This document shows positions 8,715 to 17,805 of a DNA stretch of 64,000 nucleotides, in pieces (the first letter of the stretch is position 1; the number at the start of each line of letters is the position of its first letter). A program made the position numbers and the translations under genes. The notes beneath the pieces are model-generated. The model made no database searches. It was not told the origin of the DNA and saw nothing but the letters and a program-made list of their open reading frames with translations. The stretch covers positions 3,306,001 through 3,370,000 of the forward strand of contig NZ_JBBOUI010000001.1 of assembly GCF_038005985.1 (NCBI RefSeq), written 5' to 3'. The DNA comes from Solibacillus sp. FSL R7-0682 (GTDB lineage: Bacteria > Bacillota > Bacilli > Bacillales_A > Planococcaceae).

Positions 8715-8975
8715 TTAACGGCGATAATACTTCAGCATATCTTCCGCCACTTGACGTGCATCGACCTTGTAATTTCCTGATTCGATTTCCTCTTTAATCT
8801 TTTGCAAACGCTCAGCACGTTCACTTGCATAAGTAGACGTTGCTTGCATTTCCTTTGCTTTTGAAGAAATTTCAATTTGATCAGAAAATGATTTATTCGC
8901 ATCTATTTGCTTTACAGGACGAGCTTGATTTTTATAAGAATTAATCGCTTGTAACCCTATTGGATTAATTTTCAT
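8715..8975 (-). CDS. flgM: Anti-sigma-D factor FlgM
   Basis: 86 residues, starting MKINPIGLQAINSYKN and ending VDARQVAEDMLKYYRR, the typical FlgM N-terminus and C-terminal sigma-binding helix. FlgM holds SigD inactive until the hook-basal body is complete. A SigD-like promoter at 9015-9041 directly precedes it, giving feedback control. Confidence 0.93.
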   Translation of the reverse strand: MKINPIGLQAINSYKNQARPVKQIDANKSFSDQIEISSKAKEMQATSTYASERAERLQKIKEEIESGNYKVDARQVAEDMLKYYRR

Positions 8976-9014
8976 ATTTATTTCCCCCCTCGTTTAAACC
9001 TTTATCTACATTTT

Positions 9015-9041
9015 ATTTCGACTGCAATAATCAATTGTTTA
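9015..9041 (-). promoter_or_regulatory. SigD-type promoter of flgM-flgN-flgK-flgL
   Basis: The minus strand reads TAAA (9041-9038), a 15-base spacer, and GTCGAAAT (9022-9015), matching GCCGATAT at 6 of 8 positions with the consensus spacing. It lies 40 bases upstream of flgM. Confidence 0.7.
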
Positions 9042-9135
9042 CGCCTTCTTTTTAAAAACGTCATTTATGTGAACTACTTTCCATGTTTAAATGACTATCC
9101 ATTTCCTTATTATTTTATATTTTTTTTGAGAAAAA

Positions 9136-9171
9136 TAAAAACGAAGTTACTTTTATAGTAGACTTCGTTTT
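9136..9171 (-). terminator. Terminator between yvyF and flgM
   Basis: AAAACGAAGT (9138-9147) pairs with ACTTCGTTTT (9162-9171), and the minus strand continues with T-rich sequence. It follows the yvyF stop and separates the comF-yvyF transcript from the SigD-driven flgM transcript. Confidence 0.75.
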
Positions 9172-9176
9172 CTGCG

Positions 9177-9587
9177 TTATTTTTTTTCCGAATGGTAAGT
9201 ACCGCGATCCCGTCTTATAATATCGTCACGAAACTCTTTTGCCCCCTCGAACGTACGTAAATCTGATTTAATAATACTTTGGCACTTCTCACACAGCTTT
9301 CCTTTATTCGTTAAATGACCACAGTTATCACATGGATAACCTAAACCTGGGAACACTGCTGGATGTAACCGACCTTTACGCACCCATTTATAAAGTAAAT
9401 TACGGTCAACACCAGTTGCTTCTTCTATACGTTCTACATTCGCTGCCCGATTTTCACGTTTACGTAAAAATCGGTATACAACTTGATACATATCTTCTTC
9501 CTTTTGTGCGCAATTGTAACAAACGTCTCTAACTCCTGTGTAGTTGAAAAACGCATCGCACATAGGGCAATTTCTTAATTCAGCCAT
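9177..9587 (-). CDS. yvyF: YvyF/TIGR03826-type flagellar operon zinc-ribbon protein
   Basis: 136 residues. The N-terminal zinc-ribbon cysteines are NCPMCDAFF and VCYNCAQKE, a helix-turn-helix-like centre contains ATGVDRNLLYKWVRKGRL, and a second ribbon follows (CDNCGHLTNKGKLCEKC). The layout and position between comFC and flgM fit the YvyF family. A regulatory role is suspected but not established. Confidence 0.85.
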   Translation of the reverse strand: MAELRNCPMCDAFFNYTGVRDVCYNCAQKEEDMYQVVYRFLRKRENRAANVERIEEATGVDRNLLYKWVRKGRLHPAVFPGLGYPCDNCGHLTNKGKLCEKCQSIIKSDLRTFEGAKEFRDDIIRRDRGTYHSEKK

Positions 9588-9699
9588 TTATACCCCTCCA
9601 TATCTACTACGAAATACTCTATATTCATTATACATAACACGACTAATTTTTCATTGATAACTTTATAAACCTTTGAAATTTAGGTTAATTTTCCTAATG

Positions 9700-10305
9700 T
9701 CAACTATGAATTAACGTAAATCCTGAAACCTCAATTGCACCTGCATTTTCAAGCACTTTTTTCGCATGTCGCATTGTCGTTCCAGTTGTATAAATATCGT
9801 CAATTAGTAGTATATTTCTACCTTTTATTTTCGAACAATCTATGACATCGAATAGCTGCGAGGTTTGAAGTCTTTCATCTCTAGTTTTTAACGATTGAAT
9901 GTCAGAGGATCGTTTTGTTAGGTGATGTTCAAAAGGAATTTTTGCCGCATTCAATAATTCGTCCACATGAGCAAATGTCCGGATGTTCAAATTTTCAGGA
10001 TGCATAGGGATGGGGATAATGAGACGCTTTTCATTTTTTAAATGTAGGTGGAGGATTTCATTAAACACATGAGCTAACAACACATCATGCATAAACTTGT
10101 AGCGATGTAAAAAATCTTTCATTGCTTCATTATAATAAAACAACGAGAAAATACCGGTTTCTTGCTGAGTTTCGATTCGTTCAAATTTCGATTCACAACG
10201 ATTACAAATTGCTCGTGGCAATGTTTTTTGTAGTAGCTCCTTCCAGCCAAACCTAACTTCAAGAACGCGCTCACATAATAAGCAATGGGTAATTGGTTTA
10301 TTCAT
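9700..10305 (-). CDS. comFC: Late competence protein ComFC, phosphoribosyltransferase-like
   Basis: 201 residues. An N-terminal four-cysteine zinc finger (CLLCERV and ICNRCESKF) is followed by a PRT domain with the PRPP loop ILLIDDIYTTGTTM. ComFC acts with ComFA in uptake of transforming single-stranded DNA. Its ATG overlaps the comFA stop by 8 bases, so it is operonic. No comFB lies between, unlike in B. subtilis. Confidence 0.93.
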   Translation of the reverse strand: MNKPITHCLLCERVLEVRFGWKELLQKTLPRAICNRCESKFERIETQQETGIFSLFYYNEAMKDFLHRYKFMHDVLLAHVFNEILHLHLKNEKRLIIPIPMHPENLNIRTFAHVDELLNAAKIPFEHHLTKRSSDIQSLKTRDERLQTSQLFDVIDCSKIKGRNILLIDDIYTTGTTMRHAKKVLENAGAIEVSGFTLIHS

Positions 10306-11707
10306 GACGATTCATCTCCATTATTTTCGCTTTTGCTAAGTCCATTTCGACAGTTTTTCCATGATGGAAAAAGACAATGTCTCCATCTGGATATTGACTG
10401 TTTCGTCCCACTCGCCCACTGATTTGAATAAGCGCACTGGAGGTGAAGATTGGGTTTTCTGCTCCAACCACTGCTACTTGTACGTTTTTAATCGTAATTC
10501 CCCGCTCTAAAATTGTGGTCGTAAGTAAGCCTTTTCGCTGTTCGTTTCGCAACTCCAACACTTTTTCTTTCCTCGTTGGATCTTCTGCATGCACACTCGT
10601 AATGGTAGGCTCTATTTCTATAAAAAGTGGCTTCGCTGTTTCCATGAAATCAATCGTTGGGAAAAAGATTAAGAATGGTTCATTTTTATCAAGTTTTTGC
10701 TTTACCCATCGCGTAAGTTTTTGAGGGATGTGCCCCTTTCGAAACATTTTTTCATAATTCCATAAGGATTGATAAGTCGGCACGGGAAGCGAGTGGCCAT
10801 GAAATCTCCTTGAGATAAAAGAATAACCCCAATTTTCCTTATTCTTTCGATTAAATAGTGCTTGTGAGGGGGTTGCAGTTACAAAGGCGATTGGTGCTTC
10901 CTTCGTTTTTGCTTTTATAACAGCACGTTGAAGCGCCTCATCATATGTGTACGGAAATGCATCTGCTTCGTCCACAATCATGACATCGAATGCCTGTTCA
11001 AAGCGGTATAGCTGGTGAGTGGTAGCAATAACTAACTGTGCAAATCCTTGCTGTTTTGGTGCACCTCCATATAATGCGTGAATACAAGTACTAGGAAAAA
11101 CTTGCTGAAACCTAGGGAATAATTCGAGCACGACATCGGTTCTCGGTGTCGCAACACAAATCCGTTTTCCTGCTTGTAGCGATTCAAAAACTGCTGAAAA
11201 TAAAATTTCTGTTTTACCCGCTCCACAAACTGCGCTAATTAAATGATTGTTATTTTGCGCAATGCTACTCGCCAGCTCCTTTGCTGCACGGGCTTGGTGA
11301 GGAGTTAATTGTCCTATCCATGAAAATTGGTGCTTCGTTTTTAATGGTTGTAGCTGCCGAGGGTCTGTATTCCAAATAATAAGCTCATCGCAGCTACACA
11401 TACGCCCCATCGTAATACAGTGCCGACAATACGTACAAATTTGGTGGCATTTTGCACAATGAAAGGAAACAAATTTTTGGTGCGATGTATTGTGACATCG
11501 CCTACAGCTTAATTTCTGGGTAATCGTGACTGCCTTCATTACGTCAAAATATCCTTTTTGAATATAGGATTCAATTTTAGCTTGTGGAAACGGAGTATTT
11601 GTTCTCGGCCAGATACGTCCTGTGAAAAAATCTTGAATTGCTTTTTCTACTATAAAACCTTTATAGTGAGCAGCTTTCGTCTTCTTTCGGAATGATTGTT
11701 TAATCAA
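10298..11707 (-). CDS. comFA: DNA translocation ATPase ComFA
   Basis: 469-residue superfamily 2 helicase-like ATPase. It has a zinc finger of CxxC motifs near residues 60-100 (CRRCHN, CAKCHQIC, CRHC), Walker A AVCGAGKTE, the DEAD box MIVDEADAFP, the SAT-like FVTATPS and a C-terminal QISGRVGR. It drives inward single-stranded DNA transport at the competence pore. The start is TTG at 11707 behind GAGGTG with 7-base spacing. Confidence 0.94.
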   Translation of the reverse strand: MIKQSFRKKTKAAHYKGFIVEKAIQDFFTGRIWPRTNTPFPQAKIESYIQKGYFDVMKAVTITQKLSCRRCHNTSHQKFVSFHCAKCHQICTYCRHCITMGRMCSCDELIIWNTDPRQLQPLKTKHQFSWIGQLTPHQARAAKELASSIAQNNNHLISAVCGAGKTEILFSAVFESLQAGKRICVATPRTDVVLELFPRFQQVFPSTCIHALYGGAPKQQGFAQLVIATTHQLYRFEQAFDVMIVDEADAFPYTYDEALQRAVIKAKTKEAPIAFVTATPSQALFNRKNKENWGYSFISRRFHGHSLPVPTYQSLWNYEKMFRKGHIPQKLTRWVKQKLDKNEPFLIFFPTIDFMETAKPLFIEIEPTITSVHAEDPTRKEKVLELRNEQRKGLLTTTILERGITIKNVQVAVVGAENPIFTSSALIQISGRVGRNSQYPDGDIVFFHHGKTVEMDLAKAKIMEMNRHE

Positions 11708-11821
11708 CTATTTTCACCTCAGTGTTTTTTTATTTTGATGGGTTGAGTTATATTGGATTTTATTTTTATATTGTGTTGCACAGCATTGTAATGCTCTTTT
11801 TATTGCGTGGTTTAGTGCAGA

Positions 11822-11846
11822 GGATTGGATTGGATTGGATTGGATG
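11822..11846. repeat. Five-unit GGATT pentanucleotide microsatellite
   Basis: GGATT is repeated four times and ends in GGATG, in the GT-rich leader about 115-140 bases upstream of comFA. Pentamer tracts can slip. No promoter could be fixed relative to it. Confidence 0.9.
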
Positions 11847-11858
11847 AGGTTACTGGGG

Positions 11859-12054
11859 TTAATGTCCAGATTTCTCGAGTAATAAGCCAAATTAAGGTGG
11901 TTATTGGACATTTAAGAAGTTATTTAGGAAAAAATGATTGCTTAATAGCCTATTGCAAATAGTTATTAGACAAGTTAGGTTTTTATGGACAAAACTTCAT
12001 CAATAACGGACATTTCATACTACTTAATTGACATATATTCAGCGTTTTAGGACA
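11859..12054. repeat. Degenerate ~21-bp-period array A (TTATTGGACA-like core)
   Basis: GGACA or a one- to three-base variant starts at 11864, 11886, 11906, 11927, 11947, 11968, 11987, 12008, 12029 and 12050, giving steps of 19-22 bases. Most cores are preceded by TTATT/TTAAT. The ~10 bases between cores are not conserved. No sustained reading frame crosses it. It lies between comFA and degV, with a GT-rich flank at 11730-11860 and a CA-rich flank at 12065-12120 (plus strand). No known element is recognised. Confidence 0.75.
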
Positions 12055-12120
12055 AGTTCTTTTCTTAGATCCACCATTAATCTGTAATTAGCAAACACGA
12101 CTCCACAATCCATCAAAAAA

Positions 12121-12151
12121 CAAAAAGCCACTACCTTAAAATAGTAGTGAC
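12121..12151 (-). terminator. Terminator of degV
   Basis: GCCACTAC (12127-12134) pairs with GTAGTGAC (12144-12151) allowing one G-T pair, with an A tract on the 5' plus-strand side (T tract on the transcript). A nearly identical hairpin lies at 45672-45696. Confidence 0.8.
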
Positions 12152-12165
12152 TGATTGTTTGCTTC

Positions 12166-13008
12166 TTATTTCTTCATCCAGCCCACTGCGATAGCGCCTT
12201 CGCCTAAGTGGGTGCCGATTACGGGGCCAAAGTAGCTGAGTGTGAAATCTACGGTTGGGTAGGTTGCTGCTAATGTGTTCATCCATTCGCGTGCTTCTTC
12301 TTCGCAGTTCGCATGGATAATTGTCGCTTGAAGTGAGCCGTGCTTTTCGATTGCAGCAATTAACTGTTCTTCTACTTTGCGCATTGCCTTTTTGCGCGTA
12401 CGAATTTTTTCAAATGGGACGATTACTTTATCTTGGAAGTGCAAAATCGGTTTGACTTGAAGTAACCCACCAATTAAAGCGGCTGCTGCCGAAAGTCGAC
12501 CACCGCGCTGTAGGTGTGATAAATCGTCCACAATAAAGTAAGCATTCATCGTGTCTTGTAGTGCTTCTAAATGGGCCATAATTTCTTGTCCAGAAGCACC
12601 TTTTTGAGCGAGCTTTGCTGCCTCTTTAGCATACATCGCTTGTACATAGCATGCTACTTCTGTGTCAAATGCAAATAAGTTTACATTTTCAACCATATCT
12701 CCTGCTTGTACAGCTCCTTGGAATGTACCACTAATTCCACTCGATAAATGGATTGTAACAATATCCTCATATTCTTTTGCTAAATTTTCATAAAGCTCTA
12801 CGAATTTTCCGATTGGCGGCTGTGTTGTTTTTGGGAACTCTTTTGCTCCACGAACACGATCGTAAAATTCAGAAGCTGTAATATCGATTTCTTCATCATA
12901 AATTGTTCCTTCGATGTTGACACATAAAGGAATCATATTAATATTATATTTTTCTCGTTCTTCCTGAGTTAAATAGGCTGTACTATCTGTAACAATTGCA
13001 GTTTTCAT
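12166..13008 (-). CDS. degV: DegV-family fatty-acid-binding protein
   Basis: 280 residues. DegV signatures are VTDSTAYLT near the start, TTQPPIGKF, IHLSSGISGTFQGA and LQRGGRLSAAAAL. DegV/FakB proteins bind a fatty acid and can present it to a FakA kinase. This one sits by degSU-comF as in B. subtilis (yviA), so a fatty-acid kinase role is inferred from the family, not proven here. Confidence 0.92.
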   Translation of the reverse strand: MKTAIVTDSTAYLTQEEREKYNINMIPLCVNIEGTIYDEEIDITASEFYDRVRGAKEFPKTTQPPIGKFVELYENLAKEYEDIVTIHLSSGISGTFQGAVQAGDMVENVNLFAFDTEVACYVQAMYAKEAAKLAQKGASGQEIMAHLEALQDTMNAYFIVDDLSHLQRGGRLSAAAALIGGLLQVKPILHFQDKVIVPFEKIRTRKKAMRKVEEQLIAAIEKHGSLQATIIHANCEEEAREWMNTLAATYPTVDFTLSYFGPVIGTHLGEGAIAVGWMKK

Positions 13009-13120
13009 TGCTCTCCCACTCTCCTATGTTCACTATCTTACAGTATCTCTATGTAATTGTGAATGGAAAAATGACATTTGTCATATGAAACCTACTTACA
13101 ATTTACATGCTTATTATATG

Positions 13121-13156
13121 AAAAAAACATCTTAGCGAAATTTCACTGAAGATGTT
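13121..13156 (-). terminator. Terminator of the lipoprotein gene at 13184
   Basis: AACATCTT (13126-13133) pairs with AAGATGTT (13149-13156), with a run of seven A on the plus strand giving a transcript T tract. Confidence 0.75.
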
Positions 13157-13183
13157 CCTTTTAATGCAGTATTTTGTTTAAAA

Positions 13184-13708
13184 TTATTCGCTACCAATAT
13201 AATAAATGCTCGATACTTTCCACTGACCTTCTTTCACAAATACGGTTACTTGACGGCCAACTCCGGAAAGTTCTGCACCTGATTCAACTTCTTTTGTGGC
13301 AGTTTTTAAGTTCGAGAAAACTTGTGCTTCATCTTTTTCATATTTTACGATTGTTACATCCTCTGCAACTCGATTAACATCGTATTGTTTGAATACTTCA
13401 GAAACCGCTTGAATATCCTCTTCATATTTAAAGCCTTTAGCATTTTTTGAAATAATCTCTTTATAACGTTCTAAATCTTTTTCATTAAAGGCTGAAATAT
13501 ATTCATCAAAAGCAGATAAAATCTCATTTTTTTCTTCTTCCGGAACGTTCGTTGCTTCTTGAATTGAATCTCCTAAAACTTCAAAACCAACTGTTCCATC
13601 ATCAATTGTCTTTTCTAACTCTTTAGGTGATGCATTGTTATTACTTTCATTATCCCCACAGGCTGCAAGCACAAACAATGCCATTACAGCAACAAGCCAT
13701 TTTTTCAT
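13184..13708 (-). CDS. Putative lipoprotein with NTF2/SnoaL-like fold pattern
   Basis: 174 residues. The lipoprotein signal MKKWLVAVMALFVLAAC has lipobox LAAC at Cys17, so the protein should be lipidated and held on the outer face of the membrane. The mature part has a helical start (EEEKNEILSAFDEYISAFN) followed by strands ending WKVSSIYYIGSE, reminiscent of NTF2-like domains. No specific function is recognised. GGGAGG precedes the start. Confidence 0.8.
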   Translation of the reverse strand: MKKWLVAVMALFVLAACGDNESNNNASPKELEKTIDDGTVGFEVLGDSIQEATNVPEEEKNEILSAFDEYISAFNEKDLERYKEIISKNAKGFKYEEDIQAVSEVFKQYDVNRVAEDVTIVKYEKDEAQVFSNLKTATKEVESGAELSGVGRQVTVFVKEGQWKVSSIYYIGSE

Positions 13709-13831
13709 ATTTTTACAAACCTCCCGGAAAACATTTTAGCATACTACCTATGCTTTCTCAAAAGCACTACTTTGTGACACGATACGAATATAAGACGTGT
13801 CTATGTATAAGATGTTCCCCAAAACTAAAAA

Positions 13832-13865
13832 CAAGAGTGTTGCCTATCTTGCAACACTCTTGCTT
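13832..13865 (-). terminator. Terminator of degSU
   Basis: CAAGAGTGTTGC (13832-13843) pairs perfectly with GCAACACTCTTG (13851-13862). The minus strand ends the stem with TTTTTAG. It follows the degU stop. Confidence 0.88.
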
Positions 13866-13881
13866 TTCTAATTTATCCAAT

Positions 13882-14556
13882 TTAGCGTACTTCTACCCAG
13901 CCATTTTTAATAGCCGTTACTACCGCCTGTGTACGGTCGTTTACATTCATCTTTTGTAAAATACTTGATACATGGTTTTTAACTGTTTTTTCTGAAATGT
14001 ATAATGTTTCACCAATTGTACGGTTAGATTGACCATCCGTTAATAATTGCAATACTTCACATTCACGCTTCGTTAATAAATGGAAAGGACGGCGAATTTC
14101 AGTTTGATGGAAGTTTCCTTTGCTTTCATGCTCCGATAAACGACGGAATTCCGCTACTAAATTTTTCGTTACTTTTGGATGTAGGTATGATCCACCGTTT
14201 GATACAACTTTAATTGCTTCTACGATTTCATCTGCATCCATTTCCTTTAACATATAACCTAATGCACCTGATTTTAATGCATGTGTAACATAAGATTCAT
14301 CGTCATGGATTGATAACACCATTACTTTTGCATCTGGATATTCTGCGATTAAGTCAGCAGTTGCTTCGACACCATTTTTGCCCGGCATGTTAATGTCCAT
14401 TAGTACGACATCTGGTGAATTTTTTTCATATAGGCTCAAGATGTCTGTACCGTCATCACCTTCTGCTACTACTTCAAACGTATCTTCAAAATCCAAAATA
14501 CGTTTAACTCCTTCGCGGAATAGTTGATGGTCATCTACAATAATAATTTTCGTCAT
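13882..14556 (-). CDS. degU: Response regulator DegU
   Basis: 224 residues, NarL/LuxR type. The receiver domain has acidic DD (residues 8-9), phospho-acceptor Asp54 in LMDINMPG and Lys in [14 protein letters not shown]. The C-terminal LuxR helix-turn-helix is [18 protein letters not shown] with [14 protein letters not shown]. It pairs with the adjacent kinase DegS. In Bacillus, DegU levels switch motility, competence and exoenzyme genes, which fits the neighbourhood. Confidence 0.97.
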   Translation of the reverse strand: MTKIIIVDDHQLFREGVKRILDFEDTFEVVAEGDDGTDILSLYEKNSPDVVLMDINMPGKNGVEATADLIAEYPDAKVMVLSIHDDESYVTHALKSGALGYMLKEMDADEIVEAIKVVSNGGSYLHPKVTKNLVAEFRRLSEHESKGNFHQTEIRRPFHLLTKRECEVLQLLTDGQSNRTIGETLYISEKTVKNHVSSILQKMNVNDRTQAVVTAIKNGWVEVR

Positions 14557-14578
14557 TTAAATACCCCCTAATGATCAG

Positions 14579-15742
14579 TTATAACAATTCTTCATCTTCT
14601 AATGGTAAAGGTACTTTCATCATTATAGTGGTTCCTTTACCGATTGTACTAGTAATCTTTAAATTACCTTTTAATAATTCAATTCTTTCATTCATACCAA
14701 TCAGTCCAAATGAACCTTCACGGATATGCTCTGTATCGAACCCGGCTCCGTCATCTTTTACGACAACATTTATTTCGTCACGAAGCCACTCAAATTTTAC
14801 AATAATATTTTTAGGTTTTCCATGTTTTAGTGCATTATTAACACTTTCTTGCACTAAGCGGAAAATCGCAACTTCATAATCTGAGGATATACGTCGCTCA
14901 TTGTTATAGCTGACGAATTGAATATCAACTCCGGCATTGTATTCCATAATCGTCGATAAATATTTTTTCAATGTAGGACCTATCCCTAAATCATCAAGTG
15001 CCATTGGTCGTAAATCATAGATGATACGTCGAACCTCTGAAAGAGCATTGCGAACGCTCACCTTCAAATCACTAATTTCTTTAAGTGCTGCATCTGCGCC
15101 TTTTTCTCTAAATATACGATCAATTAAATTAGAGCGCATTAACACATTCGCCATCATTTGAGCAGGACCATCGTGGATTTCTCTAGAAAGTCGTTTGCGC
15201 TCTTCTTCTTGAGACGCAATAATTTTTATCCCAAACTCTTGTTTGATTTTAGCCTGTTCTAATGCAACGCCTACTTCTTTTAAATCAGTTGTCAAGAAGG
15301 TGATGACTACGTTTACTTGATTTACAATATGATCCGCTCTTTCAATCGTATCATAAAGTTCTCGTAAACGTCTTTCCAAATCATCCCTTTTATCTCGTAA
15401 TTGTTTTTCACGTTCACGACTAAGCGATACTTTTAACTGTAATTTATTCGTATTTTCATATGCTGTGCGAATTTGCTCTTCGGATTGCTCCGAGAATTTT
15501 TTACTGACAATTACTAATCGCTGTCTTGATATTTGTAATAGCTTTTCTAAGTTATCACTCTCATCTATGGCAATCGTAATTTCCTGTCGTACAATCTCTA
15601 ATTCCTGTTGCATTTCTTCAAAGCTTCTGCGACTTTGTTCGCTTATAATAAAAATATCATCTTTTGAATTCGTAATTGTTTCTAACATTCGATTAAAAAT
15701 TACGTCTAGCGAGGCTATATCAATCCGATTATTTTCAAACAT
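14579..15742 (-). CDS. degS: Sensor histidine kinase DegS (cytoplasmic)
   Basis: Start placed at ATG 15742, giving 387 residues, close to B. subtilis DegS. The frame stays open 72 bases farther upstream, but this ATG has AAGGGTGG before it and gives the family N-terminus. The first ~180 residues are long coiled-coil helices (sensor domain, no transmembrane segment). HisKA_3 follows with SREIHDGPAQMMANV (phospho-His), then HATPase with DDGAGFD and SFGLIGMNERIELL. It lies 22 bases before degU. Confidence 0.95.
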   Translation of the reverse strand: MFENNRIDIASLDVIFNRMLETITNSKDDIFIISEQSRRSFEEMQQELEIVRQEITIAIDESDNLEKLLQISRQRLVIVSKKFSEQSEEQIRTAYENTNKLQLKVSLSREREKQLRDKRDDLERRLRELYDTIERADHIVNQVNVVITFLTTDLKEVGVALEQAKIKQEFGIKIIASQEEERKRLSREIHDGPAQMMANVLMRSNLIDRIFREKGADAALKEISDLKVSVRNALSEVRRIIYDLRPMALDDLGIGPTLKKYLSTIMEYNAGVDIQFVSYNNERRISSDYEVAIFRLVQESVNNALKHGKPKNIIVKFEWLRDEINVVVKDDGAGFDTEHIREGSFGLIGMNERIELLKGNLKITSTIGKGTTIMMKVPLPLEDEELL

Positions 15743-15901
15743 CCTTCCACCCTTACTTAATAGAATGTTATCTAGTCCTATCTTTTTGTTCTTTTTACTA
15801 ATAATATAGTACATACCTATTATAGCATTATTTAAACATTTTTTAAGTTATATTATAACTACTAAATAAGTCATTTTTTGTAAATATAAGGAGGAAAAGT
15901 A

Positions 15902-16537
15902 ATGAGAAATAACTATTTTACTGTCAAGGGCTACGGTGAGTCTGAAATTATTATCTCTAAATCACGCTTTATCACGTATATAGAGCGTGTTGAGACTGAA
16001 GAAGATGCCCTATTGTTTATTGATAAAATAAAAAAACTCCACGCCAATGCAACGCATAATTGCTCATGTTATATGATTGGGGAACACGATCAAATTCAAA
16101 AAGCAAATGATGATGGGGAACCTAGTGGTACCGCAGGCGTCCCAATGTTAGAAGTTTTAAAAAAGCAAGGATTAAAGGATACTGTCGTTGTTGTGACAAG
16201 GTATTTCGGTGGAATTAAGCTTGGTGGCGGGGGGTTAATCCGCGCTTATGGAAAAGCAACAACCGAAGGCATTGCTGCAGCACAAGTTGTCGAGCGGAAA
16301 CTTCATTACATAATGAAAGTTGCTGTTGATTATGTTTGGCTAGGTAAATTAGAAAATGAAATCCGTAGCTCGCACTATACATTACGTGACATCCAGTATG
16401 CAGAGGGTGTCGAAATTTATGTATTTGTTTTAAAAGAAAACGAAGAAGAATTTATTAAATGGATGACTGAATTATCAAACGGACAATCGGTCACAACACG
16501 AGAAGATGCCCAATTTATCGAGTTTATCCGCGAATAA
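15902..16537 (+). CDS. yvyE: YvyE, IMPACT/YigZ (UPF0029) family protein
   Basis: 211 residues with both family signatures: GEPSGTAGVPMLEVL and RYFGGIKLGGGGLIRAYG. A C-terminal DUF1949-like half follows. The eukaryotic relative IMPACT acts in translational control, while the bacterial role is unresolved. It is divergent from degS and upstream of the LCP gene, as in B. subtilis. Confidence 0.93.
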   Translation: MRNNYFTVKGYGESEIIISKSRFITYIERVETEEDALLFIDKIKKLHANATHNCSCYMIGEHDQIQKANDDGEPSGTAGVPMLEVLKKQGLKDTVVVVTRYFGGIKLGGGGLIRAYGKATTEGIAAAQVVERKLHYIMKVAVDYVWLGKLENEIRSSHYTLRDIQYAEGVEIYVFVLKENEEEFIKWMTELSNGQSVTTREDAQFIEFIRE

Positions 16538-16547
16538 ATTTTTTCAT

Positions 16548-16576
16548 TTTACGACATAAGTAGAAAGTAGTATAAT
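16548..16576 (+). promoter_or_regulatory. Candidate SigA promoter upstream of the LCP gene
   Basis: TTTACG (16548-16553), a 17-base spacer, then TATAAT (16571-16576). The leader to the LCP start would be about 150 bases and contains a loose hairpin near 16608-16638. Confidence 0.5.
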
Positions 16577-16732
16577 AAATAAGATTGCAAACTAATTGTT
16601 TAATAAGACGCATTTTACACGTTTTGAACGTAAGATGCTGTTCCTTTCAATGTCGATATCAAACTTTTTCTTTTATTCGACTAAAATCTATTTTTTAATC
16701 TATTTATTATCCTAACTTAGAGGAGAATTTTT

Positions 16733-17791
16733 ATGGCAAATAGGCAATTTAAAAAGAAGGGGTCATCGAAATTCAAGCTATTTTTAAAAGTAGCAATGCT
16801 TCTTACACTTTCTTTAGCAATTTCTGCATCAGCATATGGTGTATATTTAACAAAGAAAGCGGAGCACACTGCAAATATAGCTTTTGAAGAGATTGAAGAT
16901 CGAAAAACTCCTGAAAAGCGTCAAGTTAAAGTAGAACCTGCAACAGATAATGTTTCGATACTATTTTTAGGTGTGGATGATAGTGAAAAGCGCGGGCAAG
17001 GTGCTGAACATTCACGTACAGATGCATTATTACTTGCTACATTAAATAACAAGACAAAAACTGTAAAGCTTTTAAGTATACCTCGTGATTCCTATGTTTA
17101 TATCCCATACATTAGTGATAACGACAAAATCAATCACGCTCACGCTTTCGGTGGTACATTAGCTACAATTGAAACTGTGGAAGAATTATTTAACATACCA
17201 ATTGACTACTATTTCCGCTTAAACTTTGAAGCATTCATCGATGTAGTAGATGCACTTGGTGGTATAGAAGCAGATGTACCTTATAAATTAGTGGAGTTAG
17301 ACGAATTCGACAAACGTACTATTAATTTAGAGCCAGGTCTCCAACAATTAAACGGTAGTGAGGCATTAGCTTTAGCACGCACACGTAAGCTCGATAGTGA
17401 TATTGAACGTGGTAAACGTCAACAGGAGATTATAAAAGCGATTGCTAGTAAAGCAGCTTCATTCTCATCCATTACAAAATACGATGACTTACTTGAAGCA
17501 GTTGGAAATAATATGAAGACTGACATGTCATTTAGCGAAATGAAATCGTTCTTTAGTTATTTAACAGACGGAATGCCTCGAATCGACACACTTACGTTAA
17601 CAGGTTACGACGATATGTCTACTGGAACGTATTATTACAAGTTAGATAAAGAAGCTTTAGATGAAACACAGCATATTTTACAAAGCCATTTAGGGTTAAT
17701 TCCTGATTCAACAGATGTTTCAAGCACAGATTCTTCATCAAACTCTGAACAGACACAAACAGAAAACAATTCATTGAATATTGCGGAATAG
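16733..17791 (+). CDS. tagV: LCP-family (LytR-CpsA-Psr) wall polymer ligase, TagV-like
   Basis: 352 residues. A short basic cytoplasmic head is followed by a membrane segment at ~17-36 and an extracellular LCP domain. LCP motifs are SRTDALLLATL, LLSIPRDSYVYIP, KINHAHAFGG and RTRKLDSDIERGKRQQEII, with arginines that bind the polyprenyl pyrophosphate. The Ser/Thr/Gln-rich tail is disordered. LCP enzymes attach anionic wall polymers to peptidoglycan. Position between yvyE and tagO equals B. subtilis yvhJ (tagV). Confidence 0.9.
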   Translation: MANRQFKKKGSSKFKLFLKVAMLLTLSLAISASAYGVYLTKKAEHTANIAFEEIEDRKTPEKRQVKVEPATDNVSILFLGVDDSEKRGQGAEHSRTDALLLATLNNKTKTVKLLSIPRDSYVYIPYISDNDKINHAHAFGGTLATIETVEELFNIPIDYYFRLNFEAFIDVVDALGGIEADVPYKLVELDEFDKRTINLEPGLQQLNGSEALALARTRKLDSDIERGKRQQEIIKAIASKAASFSSITKYDDLLEAVGNNMKTDMSFSEMKSFFSYLTDGMPRIDTLTLTGYDDMSTGTYYYKLDKEALDETQHILQSHLGLIPDSTDVSSTDSSSNSEQTQTENNSLNIAE

Positions 17792-17805
17792 CAAATACAT
17801 TTAAA

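Noticed and set aside
11714-11911. Minus-strand open frame of 65 codons upstream of comFA
   Set aside because: It overlaps the GGATT microsatellite and the 21-bp array, is low in complexity and has no ribosome binding site.
11859-12054. CRISPR array
   Set aside because: Cores are only ~10 bases and degenerate, spacers are ~11 bases, and no cas gene is visible.
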